A program made the translations under genes and the position numbers. From assembly GCF_001641825.1 (NCBI RefSeq), contig NZ_LRFH01000002.1, positions 216,669 to 280,668 of the forward strand: DNA of 64,000 nt. Direction: 5' to 3'. The notes below the pieces were generated by a model that was not told the origin of the DNA, made no database searches, and saw nothing but the letters and a program-made list of their open reading frames with translations. How positions within the stretch are numbered: position 1 is the stretch's first letter; each line of letters opens with the position of its first letter. Below, one piece after another: positions 39,677-48,028 of this stretch. Origin of the DNA: Guyparkeria sp. WRN-7. GTDB lineage: Bacteria > Pseudomonadota > Gammaproteobacteria > Halothiobacillales > Halothiobacillaceae.

Positions 39677-41983
39677 TCAGGCACGCGGATGCTCGGCACG
39701 CAATCGCGATGCGGCCTCGACCAGCCGTTCGAGCGCGACGGTCACCTCCGACCAGCCACGGGTCTTCAGACCGCAGTCGGGGTTGACCCACAGCCGGGTG
39801 GCCGGCACCTTCGCCAGGGCAAGCCGAAGGCGTTCGAGGATCGCGTCGGTGGTCGGCACCAGCGGGGAATGGATGTCCCAGACACCGGGGCCGATCTCGT
39901 TGGGGTAGTCGAAGTCGGCAAAGGCATCGAGCAGCTTCATGTTCGACCGCGTGGTCTCGATGGTGATCACGTCCGCATCCAGTGCAGCGATCGACTCGAT
40001 GATGTCGTTGAACTCGCTGTAGCACATATGGGTGTGGATCTGGATTTCGTCCGGGGCCACTGCCGTCGCCAGCCGGAACGAGCGGACCGCCCAGTCCAGA
40101 TACTCGCCCCAGCGACTGCGGCGCAACGGCAACCCCTCGCGGAATGCCGGCTCGTCCACCTGGATCGCCCCGATACCGGCCGCCGCCAGGTCGGCGACTT
40201 CCTCGCGCAGGGCGGCTGCCAGCTGGTAGGCGACCTGTTCGCGGGAGAGATCGTCACGCACGAACGACCATGACAGCAGCGTCACCGGTCCGGTCAACAT
40301 CCCCTTGACGGGCCGATCCGTCAGTGACTGGGCATAGGCGCTCCAGCGCACCGTCATCGACTCAGGGCGAGCGACATCACCCCAGATGATCGGCGGTTTG
40401 ACGCAACGGGATCCGTAGGATTGCACCCAGCCAAACCGGGTGAAGGCAAAACCCTCAAGCTGCTCGCCAAAATACTCGACCATGTCGTTGCGCTCCGGCT
40501 CGCCATGCACCAGCAGGTCGAGCCCGATCGCTTCCTGGGCACGAATCACCCTGGCGACCTCCGCCTGCATCCGCGCTTCATACTCGCCCGCATCGATTTC
40601 ACCCCGGCGCCAGGACCGGCGGGTCGCGCGGATAGCGTCGGTCTGCGGAAACGAACCGATGGTCGTGGTGGGCAGCAGGGGCAGGTCGAGATGCTCACGT
40701 TGCGCCCGGGCGCGCTCGGGGTAGGCATTTCGGCGGGCGGGCTCGACCTCGGTCATCCTCTCGACCGCCGAACGGCGATCCGCGCGATACCGCCCCTCCA
40801 GGCCATCGAGGCGCTGACGAGCCGCTCGCGCGGCTTCGATTTCGTCGGCAATCGATTCGCGTCCCTCCGCCAGACCACGGGCCAGCAAGGCCAGCTCGTC
40901 GAGCTTCTGCCGGGCGAAGCTGAGGTTTGCCGCCAGCACCGGCGGCAACTGGTTTTCCTCGCTCACATCCAGCGGCAGGTGGAGCAACGAACAGCTCGGC
41001 GCCAGCCACAGGCGATCACCGAGGCGCTGGTATAGCGGTTCGAGGCGATCCAGCAGCGCACCGAGATCGGCCCGCCAGATCGACCGTCCGTCGAGCACGC
41101 CGGCCGAGATCACCTTGAAATCGGGCAGCCGGTCGACCAGTGCATCGATTTCCTCTGTCGTGGTGAGATCGACATGCACCCCATCGACTGGCAAGGACGA
41201 CAGCACGGCAAGCCGACCCTCGATGGGGGCGAAATAGGTCGCCAGCAACAGTCGTACGCCGGGCGTTCTGAGGCGGTGATAGACCGGTTCGAAGGCCGCC
41301 AGCCACGCCGGAGGCAAATCCAGGCCGAGCACCGGCTCGTCGATCTGCACCCACTGCACACCGGCCTCGACCAGCTCGGCGAGCAAGGCCGAATAGGCAT
41401 CGGCCAGCGCGGGAGCTCGTGCCAGGCGCCTGTCGGCATCCGCCCCGCCCGAGAGCCACAGGAAGGTCATCGGCCCCACCAATACCGGCTTGGCTGCCGG
41501 ATCGTCGATCAGGGCTTCCTGCACCATCTCGAGATAGCGCTCGGCATTCAGGCGAAACGGGCGATCGGCGTCGAGCTCCGGTACCAGAAAGTGGTAATTG
41601 GTGTCGAACCACTTGGTCATCGCCAGCGGCGCGATACTCCCCTCCTCGGCATCGAGTCCTCGGGCAAGCGCGAACAGGGAGTCGGTGTCGGCAGGCAGAT
41701 CGCCGAAACGCGCCGGGGCCTGACCGAACATCAAGGCCAGGTCGGCCAGACCGTCGTAGAAACTGAAATCGGCAGTTGCCGGGCGATCGATCGACGCCTC
41801 GGCATGCCAACGCCTGGCGGCCCGGCGTACCGACCGAGCCTCGGACTCGAGGTGCTGCCGATCGTCGGCCGTGCCCTTGCTGCGCCAGTAGGCCTCGAGA
41901 GCCCACTTGAGGGCGCGCCCGGCGCCGATACGGGGAAAACCGAGCGTATGCGTGGTTACCTTGGGAAAACGCGTCGCGTGCAT
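39677..41983 (-). CDS. metE: Cobalamin-independent methionine synthase
   Basis: Transfers methyl from 5-methyltetrahydropteroyl-triglutamate to homocysteine without cobalamin. 768 residues, two TIM barrels: N-terminal TTHTLGFPRIGAGRALKWALEAYW; C-terminal catalytic barrel starting LPTTTIGSFPQTDAIR with zinc ligands in HTHMCYSEF, Glu in the ETTRSNM region and Cys in NPDCGLKTR. ATG 41983 has a GACAGGAA leader. Only 94 bp separate it from the diguanylate-cyclase gene; no B12 riboswitch or MetJ box is evident. Start and motifs are conserved. Confidence 0.97.
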   Translation of the reverse strand: MHATRFPKVTTHTLGFPRIGAGRALKWALEAYWRSKGTADDRQHLESEARSVRRAARRWHAEASIDRPATADFSFYDGLADLALMFGQAPARFGDLPADTDSLFALARGLDAEEGSIAPLAMTKWFDTNYHFLVPELDADRPFRLNAERYLEMVQEALIDDPAAKPVLVGPMTFLWLSGGADADRRLARAPALADAYSALLAELVEAGVQWVQIDEPVLGLDLPPAWLAAFEPVYHRLRTPGVRLLLATYFAPIEGRLAVLSSLPVDGVHVDLTTTEEIDALVDRLPDFKVISAGVLDGRSIWRADLGALLDRLEPLYQRLGDRLWLAPSCSLLHLPLDVSEENQLPPVLAANLSFARQKLDELALLARGLAEGRESIADEIEAARAARQRLDGLEGRYRADRRSAVERMTEVEPARRNAYPERARAQREHLDLPLLPTTTIGSFPQTDAIRATRRSWRRGEIDAGEYEARMQAEVARVIRAQEAIGLDLLVHGEPERNDMVEYFGEQLEGFAFTRFGWVQSYGSRCVKPPIIWGDVARPESMTVRWSAYAQSLTDRPVKGMLTGPVTLLSWSFVRDDLSREQVAYQLAAALREEVADLAAAGIGAIQVDEPAFREGLPLRRSRWGEYLDWAVRSFRLATAVAPDEIQIHTHMCYSEFNDIIESIAALDADVITIETTRSNMKLLDAFADFDYPNEIGPGVWDIHSPLVPTTDAILERLRLALAKVPATRLWVNPDCGLKTRGWSEVTVALERLVEAASRLRAEHPRA

Positions 41984-42077
41984 GTCTGATTCCTGTCCTG
42001 ATGAGTGGATGGAGCCACCCTATCCGAGCAGAGCATGCATTTCTCTTCGCGTTATTTTCCTTCTGTATTAGCCAAAT

Positions 42078-44300
42078 TCATATTAAATCGAAACCCGACC
42101 CGGCCGGACCGGCGCGGAACACCATGGTGGCATCCGAGTCACGCGTGGCATCCTTGGCCTGGTACATCGCCGCATCGGCGCGGCGCATCAGACCGGCAAG
42201 CGAATCGGCGTCCTCGGGGAACCGGGCAAAACCCACCGACGCGTTGACGTGGATGGGGCTGGCAAGGCCGCTGACATGCATGGGCGCTGCCAGGCAATCC
42301 CGCAGGCTGTCGCCCAGACGCCGCATGTCCTCTTCACTCCGCACGCCGTAGAACACCACCACAAACTCGTCCCCACCCAGACGGGCGACAATGTCCTCCC
42401 GTCGGCCGACCTGTCCCAGACGCCTTGCCACCTCCCGAAGGACATCATCACCGACGTGATGGCCGAGAGTGTCGTTGATCGGCTTGAATGCATTGAGGTC
42501 GACGAAGGCGAGCGCAATCGAGCGGCCCTCGCGGATGGCGTGCTGACGCGCCTGTTCGAAACGCTCTTCCAGCCCGAGGCGGTTGAGCACCTGTGTCAGC
42601 GCATCGTGCAGTGCACGGTGGTGCATGGCTTCCATGCGCCGATGTCGGACGGTCACGTCATTGATCACGCAGACGTAACGGCTGATACGACCTCGTTCGT
42701 CGCGGATCAGGTCGATCGACCAGCCCAGCACCCGCTTGCGACCATCCGGCAACCGACATTCGATTTCCTCGGTCCAGCGTCCTCGCAGCCGCAGGTTGCG
42801 CATGCAGGATTCCAGCCGCTCGGGACTGCGATCGAGCATTTCCGGGGTGGTGAGACGGTGGCCGACCAGCTCCGCCGAAGGAATGCCCACCATCCGCTCG
42901 AATGCCGGGTTGACCGCCAGCACCTGACGCCTGGGACCGAGAATCGCGATCGCATCACCGGTGCCCTCGAACACGGCGCTGGTCAATCCCTCCAACTGCT
43001 CGAGGGCCCGATGCTCGGACAGATCCGTCAGCGCACCGACCAGCCCGCCCGGCTCGAGCCGCTGGGATACCACTCGCTCGGCGCGCAGTTCGACCGGCAA
43101 GCCGTCGGCCCGGCAACGGGCAAGTCGGGCGGTCACTACGATCCGACCATCGCGCCCTCCGTGAGCGCTGTGCTCTTTCCACTCGAGTGCCTGTCGCACC
43201 CGGGACTGGCTCTCGGCCCCGGAGAAAAGCGTCAGCCACGGCTGGCCCAGCAGCGCCGAGCCGTCGCATCCCGTCATGCGGTCATACGCGGGACTGAGGA
43301 AGATGAGCCGCCCGTGGCTGTCGGTACGAAAGACCACGTCGCTGACGTTGGAGGTCACATCCCGCAACAGCCGCTCGGAGCGCACGAGCTTCGACTGCTG
43401 GTTCTGCCAGCGGACCGCGAACCAGACCACCAGCAGGCCAGCAAGCACGGCCCCCACCTTGGCCAGCTGAACCAGCCAGTACAGTGGGGCGGGCAAGCCA
43501 CTGGGCTGCATCGCCAGCTGCCAGCGACCGTCGAGCGCGATCACCGGGGTCGTCAACGCATCCGGGGCATGAAACAGGGCATCGGGTCCCAGAAAGGCGT
43601 CGCCCTCAGAGCCAGACCCACCCCATCCACGTACGGCCAGGCGCCCCTCCGAAACCGCCTCGTGCGCGCCGGCCACCTTGAAGAGGCGCTGGACCTCGAT
43701 CGGGGTCGAGATCACACCCCAATACTCCTTCTGGCCATCGCCATCACGATCGAAGTAAACCGGTACGCGGTGAATGACGGCATACCCGCCCTGGACCAGC
43801 TCGTAGGGACCGCCCAGAACCGGCTTAGCCGTGCGCATGGCAACCTCGAGCGATGCCGACTGCACCGGGTGACTTTCGAGATCGAGCCCGATCGCGGCCT
43901 CGTTACCGGCTAACGGTATGCTGAGACGAATGACATTGCCCGGTGCCACCGCGATCGAGCGGATGACCGGCGTACGGTCAAGCAGGCGCGAGGCCACCTC
44001 GGTGATCCGAGTCTCATCCAGCCCGCGGTTGACCTCGATCACGGCCGCAATGCCCGACGAGACATTCGATGCCTGGTTCAGTTGCGACTCGATCCGGGTG
44101 CGGAATTCGGCGAGTTGATCGATATCCGCATGCCGGGCGGCGGTCGTGAGCTGCCCCTGGACCGCGCCGATGCTCGCCAGCAAGGCCGACATCACCACGA
44201 GTCCGGCGATCAGCGGGAGAACGCTGTTCACCAGACGCCCCCAGCGCAATCCATTTTGCCGGGTGTGTTTTGGAGGGCTGTCGCCCGTGGACTGGTTCAA
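42078..44300 (-). CDS. CHASE-PAS-PAS-GGDEF diguanylate cyclase
   Basis: 740-residue membrane signalling enzyme making cyclic di-GMP. TM helix 1 (about 27-48), a periplasmic CHASE sensor (about 55-270), TM helix 2 (about 283-305), two PAS domains (one with FRTDSHGRLIFLSPAYDRMTG, one with ILGPRRQVLAVNPAFERMVG), a PAC segment (ECRLPDGRKRVLGW), and a GGDEF domain. The active site GGDEF is at 642-646 and an inhibitory I-site R633-x-x-D636 precedes it by the usual five residues, so it should be active and product-inhibited. The start is TTG 44300 with GGGGAG 5-6 nt upstream. No EAL domain. The ligand is unknown. Confidence 0.93.
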   Translation of the reverse strand: MNQSTGDSPPKHTRQNGLRWGRLVNSVLPLIAGLVVMSALLASIGAVQGQLTTAARHADIDQLAEFRTRIESQLNQASNVSSGIAAVIEVNRGLDETRITEVASRLLDRTPVIRSIAVAPGNVIRLSIPLAGNEAAIGLDLESHPVQSASLEVAMRTAKPVLGGPYELVQGGYAVIHRVPVYFDRDGDGQKEYWGVISTPIEVQRLFKVAGAHEAVSEGRLAVRGWGGSGSEGDAFLGPDALFHAPDALTTPVIALDGRWQLAMQPSGLPAPLYWLVQLAKVGAVLAGLLVVWFAVRWQNQQSKLVRSERLLRDVTSNVSDVVFRTDSHGRLIFLSPAYDRMTGCDGSALLGQPWLTLFSGAESQSRVRQALEWKEHSAHGGRDGRIVVTARLARCRADGLPVELRAERVVSQRLEPGGLVGALTDLSEHRALEQLEGLTSAVFEGTGDAIAILGPRRQVLAVNPAFERMVGIPSAELVGHRLTTPEMLDRSPERLESCMRNLRLRGRWTEEIECRLPDGRKRVLGWSIDLIRDERGRISRYVCVINDVTVRHRRMEAMHHRALHDALTQVLNRLGLEERFEQARQHAIREGRSIALAFVDLNAFKPINDTLGHHVGDDVLREVARRLGQVGRREDIVARLGGDEFVVVFYGVRSEEDMRRLGDSLRDCLAAPMHVSGLASPIHVNASVGFARFPEDADSLAGLMRRADAAMYQAKDATRDSDATMVFRAGPAGSGFDLI

Positions 44301-44384
44301 ATCGGCTCCCCCTCCCCCGATACATGCGGCGCCGCATTTACGAGTCTAGCGCAGACGGCCGGCAAACCGGCCATGTCCGCTGCC

Positions 44385-44412
44385 AAAAAAAAGCCGGCGC
44401 GATGGCGCCGGC
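44385..44412 (-). terminator. Intrinsic terminator of the small membrane-protein gene
   Basis: On the minus strand GCCGGCGC (44412-44405), loop CATC, GCGCCGGC (44400-44393), then eight T (44392-44385). Confidence 0.9.
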
Positions 44413-44433
44413 CGGTAGGGAGAGGATGCGCCC

Positions 44434-44586
44434 TCAGCTGTGCTGATGACGATGTTGTCGGTCTTCCTGGGCGTGCTTCGCATCGCCCGACTTCTTCCAG
44501 AGCATCCAGAACGCGTACAGGGGCACGCCGATGATGCCGATCATGGCAAGAATGCTGATAAGCACGATTTGCAGCTCGATGTCCAT
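44434..44586 (-). CDS. 50-residue single-pass membrane protein
   Basis: Not recognised. MDIELQIVLISILAMIG begins a membrane helix to about residue 27 (IIGVPLYAFWMLW), followed by a short charged tail rich in Lys, His, Asp and Gln, ending QHRHQHS. It starts at ATG 44586 with GGAGG 9 nt upstream, has its own promoter candidate and an intrinsic terminator, so it is a genuine single-gene unit. The His-rich tail could bind metal or simply face the cytoplasm; function unknown. Confidence 0.8.
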   Translation of the reverse strand: MDIELQIVLISILAMIGIIGVPLYAFWMLWKKSGDAKHAQEDRQHRHQHS

Positions 44587-44648
44587 GACAATCAACCTCC
44601 GCTTGTTTGATCGCATGACCGCGACGATCGGTACGGGTCACGGCTTCG

Positions 44649-44677
44649 ACTTTAGACCTTACTTATATCCCTATCAA
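44649..44677 (-). promoter_or_regulatory. Sigma-70 promoter for the small membrane-protein gene
   Basis: On the minus strand TTGATA (44677-44672), 17 nt, TAAAGT (44654-44649); start near 44642, 56 nt before the coding start. Locally AT-rich. Confidence 0.6.
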
Positions 44678-44718
44678 CCCAGAAGATTACTTTAGTATTT
44701 CCTTTTTTTCTTATGGTC

Positions 44719-45642
44719 TTAGCGCATGCGCTTCCCGAGGGAATCGGGCAGGAAGGCCGCCCCGCGAACACCGCTGGAATCACCGAAATGTGGCGCGACC
44801 AGCTGCGTCGTGATCGGATCGGAAAACACGAACTGATCCCAGATGGCAGGCACCCGGTCGTACAGCGATTTGACGTTCGACATGCCGCCACCAAGCACGA
44901 TCACGTCCGGGTCGAAGAGATTGATCACGTGCGCCAGTGCCCGCGCCAATCGCTGCGCGTAGCGCTCCATGCTCTGACGTGCCGGCTCGTGCCCCTCCGC
45001 GGCGCGAGCCACGATCCCCGCACCGTCGAGCTTCTCGCCGGCATGATCGGCGTAGTCGCGCTCGAAGGCCGGCCCGGAGAGCCACTGCTCGATGCAGCCC
45101 TCCAGCCCGCACCAGCACGACGGCCCCGGCGTTTCTTCCGGCTGCGGCCACGGCAGGGGGTTGTGCCCCCACTCGCCGGCAATCGCGTTGCGCCCGACCA
45201 GCACCCGCCCGTCAACGACCAGCCCGCCGCCGACGCCGGTGCCCAGAATCACGCCGAACACAGAGCTGGCTCCGGCCGCCGCGCCGTCGTCGGCCGACTC
45301 GGACAGCGCCAGGCAGTTGGCATCGTTGGCCATCACCACCTCACGGGCCAGACGCGCCTCCAGATCGCGCTTGAGCGGACGATCATTGAGTACCACCGAA
45401 TTGGCGTTCTTGACCAACCCGCTCCGGGGCGAAATGGTGCCGGGCGTTCCCACGCCGATGCTCATCGCCGCACCGCACTCGGCCTCGGCGCGCTCGATCA
45501 GTGCCGCCATCGTCTCTACCGTGCCGGCGTAGTCACCCTTGGGCGTCGGTTCGCGCTCGCGCCACAGAATCCGGTGCTCGGCATCCAGCACCGCCACTTC
45601 GATCTTGGTACCGCCGAGGTCGACGCCCAGTCGCTTGTCCAT
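44719..45642 (-). CDS. ROK-family sugar kinase (fructokinase or glucokinase-like)
   Basis: 307 residues, ATP-dependent sugar kinase of the ROK family. ATP loop VDLGGTKIEVAVLD (6-19), NDANCLALSE with catalytic Asp, EWGHNPLPW and the zinc motif CWCGLEGCIEQW, then LARALAHVINLFDPDVIVLGGGMS. Length and motif arrangement resemble E. coli Mak/NagK-type kinases without a DNA-binding domain. The sugar cannot be read from sequence. It lies downstream of tpx behind a terminator hairpin, so it probably has its own promoter. Confidence 0.9.
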   Translation of the reverse strand: MDKRLGVDLGGTKIEVAVLDAEHRILWREREPTPKGDYAGTVETMAALIERAEAECGAAMSIGVGTPGTISPRSGLVKNANSVVLNDRPLKRDLEARLAREVVMANDANCLALSESADDGAAAGASSVFGVILGTGVGGGLVVDGRVLVGRNAIAGEWGHNPLPWPQPEETPGPSCWCGLEGCIEQWLSGPAFERDYADHAGEKLDGAGIVARAAEGHEPARQSMERYAQRLARALAHVINLFDPDVIVLGGGMSNVKSLYDRVPAIWDQFVFSDPITTQLVAPHFGDSSGVRGAAFLPDSLGKRMR

Positions 45643-45663
45643 GTCCGTGTCCCTGTGCCTTCC

Positions 45664-45715
45664 AAAAAAATGGCCCGACAGTCGGTCGGATCGTGATCCA
45701 CCCACTCGACGGGCC
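45664..45715 (-). terminator. Terminator-like hairpin between tpx and the ROK kinase gene
   Basis: On the minus strand GGCCCG (45715-45710) can pair with CGGGCC (45677-45672), with an internal GGATCAC-GATCC hairpin, followed by ATTTTTTT. It ends tpx about 50 bp after the stop. A TATAAA box at 45729-45724 lies just upstream, so the kinase transcript may carry this hairpin in its leader. Confidence 0.55.
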
Positions 45716-45766
45716 AAGTTCAATTTATACCGCGGCGACCAGTCAGGCCAGCCGCCGGTGGCCGAA

Positions 45767-46264
45767 TCAGAGTGCCTTGAGGGCAGCCTCGTAATCCGGC
45801 TCGTCAGCGATTTCGCCCACCTGCTCGACGTAGCGCACGGTGTCGTCGGCATCCAGCACCACGACGGTACGGGCAGCCAGGCCGGCGAGCGGGCCGTCCG
45901 TCATGCGCACGCCGTAATCATCGAGGAATTCCGGGTGACGGAAGGCGGAAAGCATCACCACGTCGTCCAAACCTTCGGCGCCGCAGAAACGTGCCTGGGC
46001 GAACGGCAGGTCCATGGAGATGCAGAGGACGGCCGTGTTGTCGAGCTCGCTGGCGCGGCGATTGAACTCGCGCACCGACTGCGCGCAGGTGCCCGTGTCG
46101 AGGCTCGGGAAGATGTTGAGGACCTTCTTCTGGCCCGCAAACGCCTCCAGCCCCTTGTCGGACAGGTCGCTGCCGGTGAGCGTGAATGCCGGCGCCTTGT
46201 CGCCGATCGCCGGGAGAGAACCCGCCACCTGGACGGGCGTACCCTTGAATGTGACCTGGGACAT
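45767..46264 (-). CDS. tpx: Thiol peroxidase
   Basis: Atypical 2-Cys peroxiredoxin of the Tpx type that removes hydrogen peroxide and lipid hydroperoxides using thioredoxin. 165 residues with peroxidatic Cys60 ([16 protein letters not shown]) and resolving Cys94 ([11 protein letters not shown]), the family's usual 34-residue spacing. AAGGAGG precedes ATG 46264 by 6 nt. It is followed by a terminator hairpin. Confidence 0.97.
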   Translation of the reverse strand: MSQVTFKGTPVQVAGSLPAIGDKAPAFTLTGSDLSDKGLEAFAGQKKVLNIFPSLDTGTCAQSVREFNRRASELDNTAVLCISMDLPFAQARFCGAEGLDDVVMLSAFRHPEFLDDYGVRMTDGPLAGLAARTVVVLDADDTVRYVEQVGEIADEPDYEAALKAL

Positions 46265-46334
46265 ACGTTGCCTCCTTAGCTTCTTGCCAATATGCGATAC
46301 GACGGTCGAACGTGCCGACCGCCGGACGGAATGA

Positions 46335-46805
46335 TCAGTTGCGCAGCGTTGCGATCAGGCGCTTGGGCTTGAGGAGCAGATCAAGCGCGCTGTTGATGTC
46401 GGGACAGACCACATCGCAGGCATCGAGCGCATGGCGCGACAGGCCTTCCGGCTGCATCACGCCCAGCCCGAGCACTGCCTCGGCGAGCATCAGCGCATCG
46501 TTGCGACCATTGCCGATGGTGACGCACTCGCGTGCCGACAAGGTGCGTACGTAGCGCTGCTTGGCCTCGTCCTGCAGGTGATCCGACAGCGTCGACAGCG
46601 TCACCGGCAGGTCCGAGAGCCGGCCCTCGACGTCGCCGTAGGTATCGGCCGTGATCACGTGCACGTCGACGTGCTTGGCCAGCTCGCGCAGGCGCTCGCC
46701 GACACCTTCCACCAGCGCGCCGTCAAGCGCGAGCGTGCCGTTGTAGTCGAGCACCAGGTGCGACAGGTGTAAAACGCCCCGACTGGGGATGGTGATTTCC
46801 AGCAT
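46335..46805 (-). CDS. HAD-like phosphatase (soluble P-type-ATPase-like)
   Basis: 156 residues with the HAD nucleophile motif [12 protein letters not shown] (Asp18 and the Gly-Thr), a Thr in VITADTYG, Lys in QDEAKQRYV, and [17 protein letters not shown] as motif IV. It resembles COG4087-type soluble phosphatases related to the P-domain of P-type ATPases. The usual second Asp of the DxDx motif is Asn-Gly here (DYNGT), as in P-ATPase DKTGT. Substrate unknown. Starts 3 bp after mrp, so probably co-transcribed. Confidence 0.85.
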   Translation of the reverse strand: MLEITIPSRGVLHLSHLVLDYNGTLALDGALVEGVGERLRELAKHVDVHVITADTYGDVEGRLSDLPVTLSTLSDHLQDEAKQRYVRTLSARECVTIGNGRNDALMLAEAVLGLGVMQPEGLSRHALDACDVVCPDINSALDLLLKPKRLIATLRN

Positions 46806-46808
46806 CGA

Positions 46809-47921
46809 TTACTCCTCGATCACGATTTCGGGTCCGGCCTGCTCCTGCGAGCGCACCGCCCGGCCGAGCCCGGCGGCCAGGTGGCGGGCCGCCTTACGAT
46901 AGGTGCCGGCCAGTGCGCCCTCCGGGTCCTTGGAGACCGTCGGCGTGCCGGCGTCCAGATCCTCGCGGATCTGCAGATTGAGCGGCAGCTGGCCCAGCAG
47001 CTCGGTGTCGTACTGCTCGGCGATCGCCGAGCCGCCGCCCTCGCCGAAGATCGCCTCGACGTGGCCGCAGTTAGAACACACGTGCGTGGCCATGTTCTCG
47101 ATCACGCCCAGGATCGGCACCTGGACCTTGTTGAACATGTTGATCGCCTTGCGCGCGTCCAGGGTGGCGATCTCCTGCGGCGTGGTGACGATCACGCTGC
47201 CGGCGACCGGCACCTTCTGCGCCAGGGTGAGCTGCACGTCGCCGGTGCCCGGCGGCATGTCGACGATCAGGTAGTCGAGCTCGTCCCAGCGTGTGTCGTT
47301 GAGCAGCTGCATCAGCGCCGAGGTCACCATCGGACCGCGCCAGACCATGGCCGATTCCTCGTCGACGAGATAGCCGATCGACATGGTCTGCAGGCCGTGG
47401 GCCATTACCGGCGCCATCGACTTCTCGTCGACCTGCTCCGGCTTGTCACTGGTGCCCAGCATGCGCGGCTGGCTCGGGCCGTAGATGTCGGCATCCAGCA
47501 GCCCCACCTTCGCGCCGTCGGCCGCCAGCGCCAGCGCCAGGTTGACGCTGGTGCTCGATTTGCCGACACCGCCCTTGCCCGAAGCGACCGCAATGATGTT
47601 CTTCACGCCGGGCAGCGGTTTGCCGTGCATCGCCGATCCCTCCGGCGCGACGAAGGCCACGGTGATTTCGGGGTCCAGCGACTCGTCGACAGCCGCGACT
47701 GCCTTGCGAACCCGTCCCGTCAGATCGCCCTCCCAGTCCCCCGGAGGGTAGTCGAGCACGATGTCGATGTGACAGGACTTGCCACGGCACTCGACGCGTT
47801 CGATCGCGCCGGACTCGCCCAGCGTCTGCCCGTTGTTGGGATCCTCGACGGCCGCCACCGCTTGCTCGATGCCGGCACCTCGATCGTCGTTCGTGCTCCG
47901 CTTCTTGCCGAACAGGCCCAT
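46809..47921 (-). CDS. apbC: Mrp/NBP35-family iron-sulfur carrier ATPase
   Basis: Scaffold/carrier loading Fe-S clusters into apoproteins. 370 residues: an N-terminal DUF59-like segment (about 20-90, with the SCHIDIVLDYP part), P-loop SGKGGVGKSSTSVN, DADIYGPSQPRML, DMPPGTGD and the cluster-binding CxxC in HVCSNCGH. I chose ATG 47921 (MGLFGKK); upstream reading is Pro/Ala-rich and unlikely. The gene starts about 107 bp from ppsA. MetG upstream, common in enterics, is absent here. Confidence 0.93.
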   Translation of the reverse strand: MGLFGKKRSTNDDRGAGIEQAVAAVEDPNNGQTLGESGAIERVECRGKSCHIDIVLDYPPGDWEGDLTGRVRKAVAAVDESLDPEITVAFVAPEGSAMHGKPLPGVKNIIAVASGKGGVGKSSTSVNLALALAADGAKVGLLDADIYGPSQPRMLGTSDKPEQVDEKSMAPVMAHGLQTMSIGYLVDEESAMVWRGPMVTSALMQLLNDTRWDELDYLIVDMPPGTGDVQLTLAQKVPVAGSVIVTTPQEIATLDARKAINMFNKVQVPILGVIENMATHVCSNCGHVEAIFGEGGGSAIAEQYDTELLGQLPLNLQIREDLDAGTPTVSKDPEGALAGTYRKAARHLAAGLGRAVRSQEQAGPEIVIEE

Positions 47922-48028
47922 CAATCTGGTCTCTCCCCTTGGTTCACGTGGCGCAGGTGCCGGCGCGATGGCCGGCATGACCCACTAGCGTAGCAAAATC
48001 GGACCATTCCGGTCTGGTTACGCCGCGA

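Noticed and set aside
41984..42077. Possible cobalamin riboswitch or methionine regulator site before metE
   Set aside because: The gap is only 94 bp and no B12-box, MetJ (AGACGTCT) or MetR-type repeat is seen.
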